Below, in pieces: positions 24,368-34,800 of a stretch of 45,008 bases of DNA (position 1 is the stretch's first letter; each line of letters opens with the position of its first letter). A program made the position numbers and the translations under genes. This DNA is from an uncultured Chloroflexota bacterium. Lineage in GTDB: Bacteria; Chloroflexota; Anaerolineae; Anaerolineales; Anaerolineaceae. Location: NCBI GenBank assembly GCA_902791025.1, contig CADATZ010000026.1, forward strand, positions 1 to 45,008. The letters run 5' to 3'. The notes under the pieces are model-generated. The model saw only the letters and a list, made by a program, of their open reading frames with translations. It was not told the origin of the DNA and searched no databases.

Positions 24368-24396
24368 CCGTAATAATTTTACGGTAACATTATAAT
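24368..24396 (+). promoter_or_regulatory. Palindromic operator and -10 element before the ATPase-TOPRIM pair
   Basis: CCGTAA (24368-24373) and TTACGG (24379-24384) form a perfect dyad around TAATT. TATAAT follows at 24391-24396. The dyad occupies the -35/spacer region, as expected for a repressor site. Confidence 0.55.
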
Positions 24397-24454
24397 TAAT
24401 TATTATCAAAACAAGAACTTGACTCCAATCAAACGGAAAGGGGCACAGACGAAA

Positions 24455-25570
24455 ATGCTGAAACGGTTTGAAGTTGAAAATTACAAAGGTTTCTCCAGGC
24501 GGCTTGTCTGGGATCTAAATTCCCGGGATTACTCATTTAACCGTCATCTGGTGCAAAACGGAATTGTCAACAAAGCCATTATTTACGGAAAAAACGGAAT
24601 TGGGAAAAGTTCGCTGGGACTGGCTCTGTTCGACATCACCCTGCATTTAACGGATAATGAACGAATCAATGCAGGATATCTTTCTAATTACACCAATCTG
24701 CATAAGCCTGATGATCCGGTTTCCTTTACTTATGTATTTCAGTTTGAAAATGATGAAGTAATATACAGCTACCAAAAATCGGGGCCTGATTATCTGCTTA
24801 ATGAGCAGCTGTTTTTCAATGGAGAAAAAGTGCTGGATTATGATTATTTTAACGAAGAGAAACAATATATTTCAGAAAAGCTAAAAAGCAGCCTGAATAT
24901 TGATCTTATTGATAACAAACTTTCTGTTATTAAATTCATATACCGCAACACTCCTACAAATTTCAATGCCCTTCTCACCAGAATGGTCAGATTCTGTGAA
25001 AATATGCTTTGGTACCGCAGTCTTTCAGATGGAAATATGTATGCGGGATTTACAAACGGTGTAACCGCTTTGGTTGAAAACCTGTATCAAAAGGGAAAAT
25101 TGAAAGAATTCGAACAGTTTCTGAGGGAAAATTCGCTGGAATATGATCTGAAATTTGTACCCTTTAATGGAAAACATGAACTGATGGCAGTGTTCTCTGA
25201 TGGAAATCATAAAAACATGACGCCATTCACTTCCATTGCCTCCACGGGAACGATGGCATTGTTCCTGTTTTTTACATGGCAAACATTGGCTTTTGATCAG
25301 GTTTCATTTCTGTTTATCGATGAGTTTGATGCTTTTCTTCATTTTGAATCTGCCGAGAATCTCATCAAATTACTCAATGAAAACAAAACGTTTCAATCGG
25401 CTCTAACCACGCACAACACGTCTCTGATCTCGAATTCAATTACCCGCCCAGACTGCTGCTTCATCATGACCGAAAATAAAATTACAAGCTTTGCCAATGC
25501 AACAAATCGTGAATTGCGCGAAGGCCATAATCTCGAAAAGCTTTACAAGAGCGGAGAATTCGGTGAATAA
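24455..25570 (+). CDS. AAA/ABC-type ATPase of a two-gene ATPase-TOPRIM module
   Basis: 371 residues from the ATG at 24455. The N-terminus LKRFEVENYKGF is typical of SMC/RecF-like AAA ATPases. Walker A GKNGIGKS is at residues 45-52. A serine/threonine-rich TSIASTGTMAL segment lies near 268, in the position of the ABC signature. Walker B FLFIDEFDAFLH is near 286, followed by ALTTHNTSLIS, the switch histidine region. There are no long coiled coils. Small ATPases of this sort pair with TOPRIM or RloB-like proteins in AbiL, PARIS (AriA-AriB) and OLD-like defence systems. The TOPRIM gene downstream overlaps it by 8 bases, so they act together. It is not close enough by eye to name it AriA. Confidence 0.85.
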   Translation: MLKRFEVENYKGFSRRLVWDLNSRDYSFNRHLVQNGIVNKAIIYGKNGIGKSSLGLALFDITLHLTDNERINAGYLSNYTNLHKPDDPVSFTYVFQFENDEVIYSYQKSGPDYLLNEQLFFNGEKVLDYDYFNEEKQYISEKLKSSLNIDLIDNKLSVIKFIYRNTPTNFNALLTRMVRFCENMLWYRSLSDGNMYAGFTNGVTALVENLYQKGKLKEFEQFLRENSLEYDLKFVPFNGKHELMAVFSDGNHKNMTPFTSIASTGTMALFLFFTWQTLAFDQVSFLFIDEFDAFLHFESAENLIKLLNENKTFQSALTTHNTSLISNSITRPDCCFIMTENKITSFANATNRELREGHNLEKLYKSGEFGE

Positions 25571-26312
25571 ACAGAAGCCAAAGATTCTGATACTGGTCGA
25601 AGGAGAGAAAACAGATGTCAAAATAATGAACCATCTGCTTTCCATCTATGGCATTCGGGATCATCATCAAATCGTTTCCTATAAGACGAATATTTATGTC
25701 TTATATAAGAAAATGTTTGTCAATGATGATCCGGATAGCCTGGATCTTCTGCAGGTATTGAAGGAAAATGAAAAAGACGAATCCATTAAGAATATTTTTG
25801 ATGAGCGGTATTCCGATATTCTGCTGATTTTTGACCTTGATCCGCAGGATATGGATTTTTCACCAGATAAAATTCGGCGTATGTTCGAATATTTCAATGA
25901 ATCCACAGAAAATGGAAAACTCTATATCAATTATCCTATGGTGGAATCTTATTATCATTTGAGAAGTCTGCCGGATCCCGAATATAACAACAGAACAGTA
26001 TCTATGGAAGAACTTGAAAGAAGATCATATAAGGTCAGGGTCAGAGATGAATGTCTGTGCAATTTCAGAGACTTTGCGCAAAGTAAAGAAGAATGTAATA
26101 TCGTGATCCGTCAAAACCTCCAAAAAGCACTATACATCACAGGAAAAAGATCCGAGGAATTCTTTTATCTCCCGCCATCACTTGATATTCTGTCTGCTCA
26201 GGTTCATAAGATGGATCGGGATGGAATCCTTTATGTTCTTTGCACTTGTGTTTTTTATATAATTGACTATAATCCGAAATTGATCGATTCCGATGTTGAT
26301 GTACAGCGATAG
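25563..26312 (+). CDS. TOPRIM-fold (RloB/AriB-like) effector protein
   Basis: 249 residues. The GTG at 25563 has GGAG 6 bases upstream and overlaps the ATPase stop by 8 bases; a longer ATG-started frame inside the ATPase is less likely. TOPRIM signature residues are present: Glu13 in ILILVEGEKTD, and Asp91/Asp93 in ILLIFDLDPQD. TOPRIM nucleases use these to bind Mg. A conserved-looking YINYPMVESYYHL lies near residue 120. The C-terminal half is helical and unknown. AriB of PARIS and RloB-like AbiLii have this layout and act as toxic nucleases released by the ATPase when triggered by phage. I infer a similar role. Confidence 0.75.
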   Translation: MNKQKPKILILVEGEKTDVKIMNHLLSIYGIRDHHQIVSYKTNIYVLYKKMFVNDDPDSLDLLQVLKENEKDESIKNIFDERYSDILLIFDLDPQDMDFSPDKIRRMFEYFNESTENGKLYINYPMVESYYHLRSLPDPEYNNRTVSMEELERRSYKVRVRDECLCNFRDFAQSKEECNIVIRQNLQKALYITGKRSEEFFYLPPSLDILSAQVHKMDRDGILYVLCTCVFYIIDYNPKLIDSDVDVQR

Positions 26313-26360
26313 GCTGAAATTACAAAGACTGAATAACGGATATGCATAAAGAGGATAATC

Positions 26361-26588
26361 ATGGCTGACTTTACTTATGAAATCAAAGAAGAAATCGGTG
26401 TTTTATCGGAGAGCAAAAGCGGCTGGCGGAAGGAAGTAAACCTGATCTCCTGGAACGGGGCAAGCCCGAAGCTCGACATCCGCGACTGGGCACCGAATCA
26501 CGAGAAAATGGGCAAAGGCATCACCCTCAGTTCTGCTGAAGCAGAAAAGCTGAAGGAGGTTTTCTGCAATTATACAAAGCCTGAATAA
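26361..26588 (+). CDS. YdbC/PC4-like ssDNA-binding protein
   Basis: 75 residues. It matches the small YdbC family: FTYEIKEEIGVLSESKSGW, KEVNLISWNGASPKLDIRDW and a C-terminal GITLSSAEAEKLKEVF helix. YdbC of Lactococcus has the PC4 fold and binds single-stranded DNA as a dimer. It is full length for the family. It lies 48 bases after the TOPRIM gene and before a terminator, so it may be co-transcribed. It is also often encoded as a housekeeping-like gene, so a defence role is not implied. Confidence 0.88.
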   Translation: MADFTYEIKEEIGVLSESKSGWRKEVNLISWNGASPKLDIRDWAPNHEKMGKGITLSSAEAEKLKEVFCNYTKPE

Positions 26589-26601
26589 ATAAGACCATTT
26601 A

Positions 26602-26632
26602 AAAAGGAGACTGTCAGCTTCAGCCTCCTTTT
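26602..26632. terminator. Bidirectional intrinsic terminator
   Basis: AAAAGGAG (26602-26609) pairs with CTCCTTTT (26625-26632), extended by CTG/CAG inside. It separates the plus-strand ATPase-TOPRIM-YdbC unit from the convergent minus-strand helicase gene, whose stop is only 8 bases away. Confidence 0.82.
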
Positions 26633-26639
26633 GTATGGA

Positions 26640-28769
26640 TTATCCGGTGATATTCGGCAGAAATCTGCTCATCGTTCCCGTCGCGGTGACTGTCACGGTC
26701 ATCTTGGCGCGGGTCATGGCAACGTAGAGCAGGCAGCGTTCAGTCTTTTCGATTTCATCCCGCTGATCTTTGTCCATACCCTCTTTGAATAATGATTTTT
26801 GCGGGAGATGGACTGTATCGGCTCCGGCTATCAGGATATGATTGAACTCCAGTCCCTTGATACGGTGCATGGTACTGATCCGCAGACCGTCCACATTCCG
26901 GTCATCTTTTTCTTTCGCGAGTTTTACGCAGGAAATGCCGCGGTTTTTCATCAGTTTCTGGTATTGATAAAGCTGCTGCCCATTGCGGACAACCAGACAA
27001 ATGTTTTTCAACTCATCCCCTTTGGCGAGGATGGCATCGATCTGCGCTTTGAGAAAATCCGCTTCCTTTTCCTCATCCGGGAAGGCTTTGATGACCGGTT
27101 TCGGCCCGTGGATCAGCGAGCGGTAGCCGTTGGTGGCCTCATCCCCGCCATCCATGTCATCGAATTCGATCCCGTCCAGAACACTGAGAGCGGCTGCACG
27201 GATCTCTTCCGTTGTGCGGTAATTCATGCGCAGGCGTGAGCTGCGTCCCTTGATGTTGATCCCGCATTCGCTGAAGGATTGGCGGTGCTGGTAGATGCGC
27301 TGGCGGGTGTCGCCGACGATGAACAGATCATTCTCGTGTTCCGGTCCCGCCATTGCCCGCAGCAGCCTGTAGGCCTGAACGCTCAGGTCCTGCCCTTCAT
27401 CCACCACGATGGAATCATAGGGGGCCTCACCGCTTTCTTCGATCATCTGCCGGCATTTGATCATCAGCCTGCCGATATCGAGGTGACGCTTTTTCTTGCA
27501 GAGGTCGATGAAAGCCTGAAAGACCTGCCAGACCTCGTCCCGCTTATCAATTCCGCCTTTCAGCTGCGGACGGCCGCTGCGTGTAACCGTGCGGTAACCA
27601 TCGCGATCGAAGATCTCATAGCGCAGCAGCACCCGGTCCCATTCGTCTTTGTAGAAATCCAATGACAGGGAAGGGTCGCTATTTTGTTTGTACGCTGCCT
27701 GCCAGACATCGCCCAGAATGTTGTCGTAGGCGACATGTTCGGAACGCTGATGTGTGTTGAAATAATTCACCGCCCAGCTGTCAAAGTGACTGACCTCGAT
27801 GCGGTCCCGAACCGCTTTATCCGCGATCAGACGGTCCAGATTTTCACTGATGTCCTCCGCCAGGTTCCTGGTGAAGGTGGTGATCAAGATCTTTTTCCCG
27901 GCCGGCAGCTGTTCCGCGAGCCATTTGGCGCGGTGCATGGCGGTGACGGTCTTGCCGGTTCCCGCTCCGCCGGTCACCTTTGCGGGACCGGCGAACATCT
28001 TCTGCGACAGACGCTTTTGCTCCGGATGCAGGTAGATGCGCCAGGCTTCCAGCGGTGCGGCAAGGTAGCGTTCGTAGTCTTCCGGTGTGCTGATGGAGAC
28101 GAACCCGGAGGCAGTAACGGGATCCTTCACGGATGCTGTGTCAGACTCCGGCTCTTCCGTTCCGAACAACGTCTCAACAACATCCTCCACACTGTCCCCT
28201 TCGGAGATGAAATCCAGTGCGTAACGGACATTCTCGGGAAGAATATCAAAAAGCGTCTCCAGCTGTTCCCGGGTGCGGATGACGCGGATCGGTTTGATCA
28301 GGCATTCCGGAATATGCAGTTTACGGAAAGAGCTCTCCGAAAGCCCGGCAAATAGTCCCGGCTGCTTCTTTTCCTCCGGAGAAAGGAGCTTTTCAAGTTC
28401 TTCAGTGATCTGATCAATCGTTTCCTCATCGGGCAGCAGATCCAGATTGTCCGGATCGTATGTGCCGCCCAGGATCGCCTTCATTTTTTTCCCGCTGTTG
28501 GTCTCGTTATGACCGCAGGCGTAGATGAACAGGTAAATGCTGTGGTTGAGGTCGCGGAACAGGCAGCGGTAGTAATCCGAAATGCGGAATTCGCTGACGC
28601 CGCTGGCTTTTCCTCCGCTCATCCATGGCTTGACATACAGGCTCGGATGGTTCGGGTTCTGCAGAAAAAGCATTGTGGATGCCGCAAACTTCCCCTGCAC
28701 ATCCGGCGGCAGCTTTGAGAGGCTGTCTACATATTTTTTACTGAAAACAAAAATCGGTGTATCCGCCAT
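26640..28769 (-). CDS. RelE/ParE-fold domain fused to UvrD-like SF1 helicase
   Basis: 709 residues from the ATG at 28769 (AGGAGAGG upstream). Residues about 1-90 look like a RelE/ParE toxin fold: FVFSKKYVDSLSKLPPDVQ, NPNHPSLYVKPW, then SEFRISDYYRCLFRDLNHSI. About 250-700 is a UvrD/Rep helicase: GGAGTGKT near 273, VVDEGQDLS near 453, MNYRTTEEIR, and TMHRIKGLEF near 630 followed by YVAMTRAK. The fold may have been recruited for RNA or ribosome contact rather than kept as a toxin. No antitoxin gene is adjacent. The gene lies in tandem with the giant DUF4011 helicase, starting 94 bases beyond its stop. Function in DNA repair or defence is inferred. Confidence 0.87.
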   Translation of the reverse strand: MADTPIFVFSKKYVDSLSKLPPDVQGKFAASTMLFLQNPNHPSLYVKPWMSGGKASGVSEFRISDYYRCLFRDLNHSIYLFIYACGHNETNSGKKMKAILGGTYDPDNLDLLPDEETIDQITEELEKLLSPEEKKQPGLFAGLSESSFRKLHIPECLIKPIRVIRTREQLETLFDILPENVRYALDFISEGDSVEDVVETLFGTEEPESDTASVKDPVTASGFVSISTPEDYERYLAAPLEAWRIYLHPEQKRLSQKMFAGPAKVTGGAGTGKTVTAMHRAKWLAEQLPAGKKILITTFTRNLAEDISENLDRLIADKAVRDRIEVSHFDSWAVNYFNTHQRSEHVAYDNILGDVWQAAYKQNSDPSLSLDFYKDEWDRVLLRYEIFDRDGYRTVTRSGRPQLKGGIDKRDEVWQVFQAFIDLCKKKRHLDIGRLMIKCRQMIEESGEAPYDSIVVDEGQDLSVQAYRLLRAMAGPEHENDLFIVGDTRQRIYQHRQSFSECGINIKGRSSRLRMNYRTTEEIRAAALSVLDGIEFDDMDGGDEATNGYRSLIHGPKPVIKAFPDEEKEADFLKAQIDAILAKGDELKNICLVVRNGQQLYQYQKLMKNRGISCVKLAKEKDDRNVDGLRISTMHRIKGLEFNHILIAGADTVHLPQKSLFKEGMDKDQRDEIEKTERCLLYVAMTRAKMTVTVTATGTMSRFLPNITG

Positions 28770-28812
28770 AAATTTTCCTCTCCTGACTCGTCCAAACCAA
28801 AACACCGTTTCA

Positions 28813-28869
28813 GCTAATCACGAATCGCTAACTACCAACTACCAACTCCTATATCCTATTGCCTATAAC
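28813..28869. repeat. Period-7 tandem tract 7 (CCAACTA/CTATATC)
   Basis: Heptamers from about 28828 (CTAACTA, CCAACTA, CCAACTC, CTATATC, CTATTGC, CTATAAC) run in phase. They include the TAG stop of the giant helicase gene (28863-28865, minus strand). Confidence 0.85.
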
Positions 28870-31800
28870 TCTCGGAGCTCGTATCTCCGCTGCTTGTTCA
28901 GCCGGATCTTCTTGTCATAGACGGCATATTCGATCCCTTCCAGAAGCTGTTTTTTGAGGTTCGGTCCCAGACGCTGGTAACCGAAGGTGCGGGCGGTCCG
29001 GGTGAGCAGGGTGTCTTCATCCAGCGGGCCGTTGTCCATCAGCGTGCGCACGATGGCGTTGCGCATTTCCGGCAGCGGCAGATCTTCCGGATCGCGCTTC
29101 TTTTCTTCGTGATAGCGGAATCCGGTGTAAGCCTTCGGATCAATATCAGACGCCCAGCAATAGGGGATTCCCTTGACCTTTGTCGTCTTGATCTTCGCAG
29201 ATTTCAGTGCTTTTTCTGTGGCTTCCAGAACATTCTCCGGCCGCTTGATCCAGAAGCTATTGCGCAACCAGTCGATGAGCTTGTCCCGTTCGATGACGCC
29301 TTCCCCTTCCACGATGATCACTGCCCGGCGCATGATTTCAGCCTTATTCGACGGTTTGATATAATCTTCCCAGCCGACCTGCGATTCCGGACACTTCGTC
29401 GGTACATAGAGTTTCCCGGTATAAGCTTCCGCTGCCGGTTCATCGGCTGCCGTTGTTGGTTGTTCATTGATTCCGCTTTCCTCATATGAAACCTGTGCTT
29501 CTGCCGGCTCATCATAATGAGGTGTTAATCGCTGATGATCATTCTCATCTGATACCGGAAGATCCTTTATTGCTTCAGGTTCAGTTCCGGACTGTTTTAT
29601 AATAACCGGTTCCGGATCCTTATCCGCTGTCCACCAGGCATCCCGGCCTTTGCAGACTTTTCCACCGCCGGCTTTGAAGGTGAAATTCACACCTATCTCT
29701 TTGCAGCGCTGAACCAACGGCTGCAAATTCATACCGCCGATGATCCATAATACCCCGCCCGCTGGTCTTTTGTCGATCGTTTCAACACCCGCCTCTTCCA
29801 AAAGGCCGCTGAGCGTGATCCGCTCCGTACGTATTTCTTCTTCAGCAGATGAATCTTGCTCTGATTCGGGTTCCGGTTGATATCCAGTCTCAATCAACGG
29901 TTCATCGGTTTCCGGTTCTTTCGGTTCATTTGCGAGATTCGATTGTGTTTGTAATTCCTCCTCGGGCTGTGTATACGGTTCATCATCAGAATGTGCTTCC
30001 TCTTTAGAAGACTCTTCCGATACAGAATCCTCAGTGGTTTCCTGATGAGGTTCCGCAGCCGTTGTTTCCGTATTTGTTTCCTGTGAAGACTGAACAGGGG
30101 CTTCTTCTGTCAGCTCCGGTTCATAGTCGGCATCGTCCATTTCCGCTTCGATCTCGTCCGCCTGCTGTGCCAGTTTTTCATCCAGCGCTTTTTCTTCCTC
30201 AGCGGAGACTGCCTCAGGCTGCGGCTCTTCATTTTTGATCTCGGCTTTTTCGGCTGCAGCAGTCCGCAAATCATCCAGTTTGCTCAGCAGATGATCCAAA
30301 ACCTCCTGCTGGTCTTCCCACCAGTCGATCGCCCAGATTCGGTAAAGCTCCCAGCCAAATTTCCCTTCCAGCAGACCCTTCTGACCGATCTCCCGATCGC
30401 GGGTGTTCTTCGTCTGCCGGTACGTCTCACCATCCAGAAGGATCCCGAGCAGATACTGCGATGGATCATAGGGATCCAACACACCGATATCGATATGGAA
30501 ATCGGAGGTGCCGATATCCGGTATGCAGATGTACCCCTGGTCTGCCAGAGCCGCACTGATGCGCTGCACGATACCGGATTTGGTTTTCACATTCTGTTCC
30601 GGAGCTTCTTCCGGACTGACAGCATCCAGACGCTCAGCAAATTCAAGGAAATCATGGAATGCCTTTGCACCGGAAGGCGTAGAATCTGTGATCTTGATGT
30701 CGGAAGACCTCATCCCGGTGAAGATCAGCATTTCCCGAACCGCCCGGGAGAAAGCGACATTCAGTCGTTTCCCGCCGCCTTCCTTGTTGATCGGTCCGAA
30801 ATTCTGCAGGACGTGGCCCTTTTCATCCGGGCCGAAGGTGATGGAGAAGATCACTGTATCCCATTCATCCCCCTGGACTTTCTCCAGCGGTTTGATTTCG
30901 ACCTTTGTCTTCTTCCCGAGTTCCTTATGGACCCAGTCACTCAGGCCGCGGTCCTGCTGGCACTGCTTTTCGAGCAGGTCATCGATGTAATCCCGCTGTT
31001 TTTCGTTGAAGGCAATGATGCCGATCGTGCCTTTCTCCGGCGTTTTGTCCGCTTTATAGCGGCGCAGGATCTCTTTGACGATCTCCCGGGCTTCATTTTC
31101 GTTGACGGACTTTTTGTAATTGCTTTCCACCCAGATCCTGCGGACTCTGCGTGCGCGGTCATCAACGGAGGGGAAGGTGAACATTTCGTTGTGATAGAAA
31201 TTCCGATTGCTGAAAGTGATCAGACTTTCATGTGAACTGCGGTAATGCCACTTCAGATAGCGGGACGGGATCCCGATGGCGAGGGCATCATCCAGGATGC
31301 TGTCCAAATCATCAAGCGCTGTATTCTGGATTCTTGCTCCGCCGCCAAAGAAATTGGTCGGCGGCATTTGTTCCGGATCTCCGACGATTACGGCATCCTT
31401 CCCGCGGGCTAATGCGCCGATCGCGCGGCTGGTAGAGATTTGCGACGCCTCATCAAACACCACCAGATCAAACAGATCATTCCGCTGGGGCAGATACTGA
31501 GCGACCGTCTCCGGACTCATCAGCATACAGGGACAAAGCCGATATAAAATATCGGGGATCTGTTCAAAAAGCTGACGGAGTGCCACACCTCTGCCCCGGC
31601 TTTTGATCGCCTTACGCAGGATCGTCATTTGCTTTGCGATTGCCGGACTCTCCAGGTCGGAGGGAATATTCATTGCCAGCCGGTGATAAAGCTCATTTGT
31701 GCTTTTCTCCCGCAGATCATCATCCAGGCGCTTGTATTGATCAATAGCGGTATTGAAAGATTCACCGGTGAAGGATGTCAGCAGATCATCATGGTAAATC

Positions 31801-34800
31801 GTATTGTTGATCAAGGCGTAATACAGGCCTTTCCGATAGGCAGTCTTGAGCGTATCCGGATCATCCATCCCCTCTTCACACGCCTGTACGACCGGTGTCA
31901 GACCGACACGGACACAGGCTTGTTTGCACTGGTTGTAAAGCGCGAGTTTCTTGATCCCGGAACGATTCTCCAGAATGCGGTCACAGAATTCCAATTCATC
32001 CTGAATGGATGCTGCCTGCAGCTTTTCAGCCGGGCGGACAAGGAAGGAAGCGATTTCTGTCCGCATGCTCTGGAGTTTCTGCCATTCATCACGGAAGGCT
32101 GAAAAGACTTCGGCTGCCTGGACTGAACTCTTCAGGGAACGGATCGTTTTTCCTCCGGTCAGATCTGCTTCCTTTTGCCGGTAGGCAGCGGCGCTCTCAT
32201 AAGCCTGACGGAATGCTTCCGGGCTGCCGTATCGGGTGATCATGTCCCGGGTCTCATTGGAAAGCGATTTCAAGGTCAACTCCAAATGAGCTTCGTCACG
32301 CTGTAATGCCTCTACGTTTTTCAGCAGCTCCGGCACTTCCGTTTCCGAGAGCGGACGATGGGCATACGCTTCCAGTTCATTCATGACCTGTGTGACAGCC
32401 TTTTTTCGTGTCAGGAATTTCTTCTGTGCAGCAGCAAGTTTCTCGCGGAATACAGAGGGCTGCATTCGCAGGAAATTCTCCGTCCACAGTTTCAGCAGTT
32501 CCCGGCGCTTTCGGTCTGCTGCTTCTGCTTCCGCAAAGTATTTTTGTGCCGCATTCAGATCGATTTTGGAAATATCCGGAATGTCGGCTCTCTCACCGGC
32601 CAATTCATGAATGCCGGATACCCGCTGATATAGCATGTTCAGGTCTGAGAACGTTTTTGGGGCAGACAAACCGAGAATTTCGGCCGTCTTTCCGCCTGAT
32701 TCCAGAATGCCGAGCAGCAGGGACCGATAATCTTCCGTCTGGTGATTGATCCTGCTGCGAACATCTCCATTGTAAACAGAGATACCGATTTCATTCATGA
32801 GCAAGCGTGCATCATCATCCAGTGTCCGTTTTGCCGCCAGCAGCTGTTCGATCAGGGGAATATGGGTTTGCAGATCCGCGGCGGTAAGCTGTGCGGCTTC
32901 TTCCTTCTTGAAGGAAATGTATGGCGCATCATCCGCTTCCCGGCAATACAAATCGATCAGCTCGCGCAGACTGTGCCCGCAATTCTGCCGTCTGTGCAAA
33001 TGGTCCGCATAGACATCCAGCTTCTCCCGCCGGGCTTCGGTCTTTTCAAGAGCATTTTTGAACGGGTTCAATGGATTATTAAAGGAGGCCTTTTTCCCCA
33101 TGGTTTTCTCCATCTGGTCCAGGATCGCGGTTTTTTCCGAATCCGCGTGCAGGGCGAGACAGAAATCCCCGATGTGAAGATCATTATCCAGACGGTTGCG
33201 GACAACATCCAGCGCAGTAGCTTTTTCCGCGACGAACAAAACAGTCTTGTGATTTGCCAGGGCATTGCCGATCAGCCCGGTGATGGTTTGCGATTTTCCT
33301 GTCCCCGGAGGGCCATGCAGGACAAAAGTATTGCCGCGGGCAGCCAGATCGATGGCTTCCAGTTGGGTCGCATCCACCGGCAGGGTGACGAAGGTTCTGT
33401 AGTCATCCGGTACTTCGGTCTTTGCCGTCACATCCCAATCTACACGCTGCATGACCAGGGAGCGGACGGCTTTGTTGTTCATCAGCATTTCCGGTGCGGT
33501 GTGCAGATCATTCCACATGGCGATTTTGGATATGTCGAAGATCCCGATGGCTGCTGTTTCGACGACATCCCAGTGGGGAAGTTCACGGACCGCCCCTCTG
33601 ACAATAGCAAAGATTTTTTGGACATCGAGCCCGTGTTCATCCATTGGCAGCGGTTCCAGCCCGCTGATGCCAAGCTCGAAGCGCTGCCGCAGCAGTTCAA
33701 GCAGCGTGACATTGAAATGCGGATCCTCAAACCGCCGCCGCAGGTTGTAGCCAACACCGCCGGGTTTCATCTCGATCTCCACCGGCGCAAGGATCAGCGG
33801 GGCATAAAGCGGGGTCTGTTTCTCATCCTCCGGATCGAACCACCGCAGCATACCAAGTGCCAGATAGAGCGAATTGATCCCGTATTCCTTCTCCCCTTCT
33901 TTTGCTTTCCGATATATCGTTTTGAGATTTTTCTCTAATGCTTTATCTTTGCTTATGCCATAAAGGCGGTGACTTTGGGCTTCACTGCGGGCTCTGTCCA
34001 TGATTTCCAATGGGAGATGGGACATTATTTCATAGACTGAAGGACGATCCTTATCATCTGATAATCCAAACGTAGTCGGTTGCTGAATTGAAAAAACCTC
34101 ACCATCTGCCAGAAAATCTTCAAGTTCTTCGATGTGACTGGAAACAAGAGGAATGATGCTTGAATTCTCCGGAAGATTCAATAATTTATTTCTCCCACTG
34201 AGATCCAGCAGCTTGCTTTCCCACAGTTCAATTTTGTTTTTCGGACCGCTTGCCTTTTCCGGTCCTTTTGTTTCAATATAGGCAAACTGTATCGGTTTCG
34301 GAGCAGGAGTCAGTTCACCATCATCCAGATCGCTGCCTATGATTTTTGTTCCGGTGCTGACACGGGGATCAATAGGTTTTATTCTTGACTTATTTCTTAC
34401 TGTATAAACATCAATACAACTATTAAAAGCCCCTTCAGATAAAGCTTTATTTAGTGTTTCCCGAGCTGCTTTTTCAGCCTGTTCAAAAGATACAGGCTTT
34501 TCATGTGTACAAACAGCAGTACATTCAACAAATATCAGATTCGGTTCCTTTTGCAGGATATTGCCATTGTTTATTATCGGATCAGGGAAGCTTGATTCGA
34601 TCATCCATACACCGGCGAAAATATGCCCTTTAATTAATACCAGAACCGAATGCAGCCCTATCGATTCCAGCAAAGAAGCATATAAAAGTGTCATATCCAT
34701 ACATGTTCCCATGCGTTCATCAAGAACCTTATCCACAGTTCTGATTCGCTGACCCCGCTCAAAGGAGGCGGGTGATGTGATGTAAGAGATATTCTTTTTC

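Noticed and set aside
24455..26312. Naming the ATPase-TOPRIM pair PARIS (ariA/ariB)
   Set aside because: Domain order fits but sequence landmarks beyond the generic Walker and TOPRIM motifs could not be matched by eye.
32742..33938. 398-codon plus-strand ORF inside the giant helicase gene
   Set aside because: It is antisense to the ATPase core whose motifs are intact; no start signals and no recognisable domain. Long antisense frames of this type also lie opposite sbcD (8318-9076), the PLD-helicase (15208-16410) and the methylase (19181-20395).
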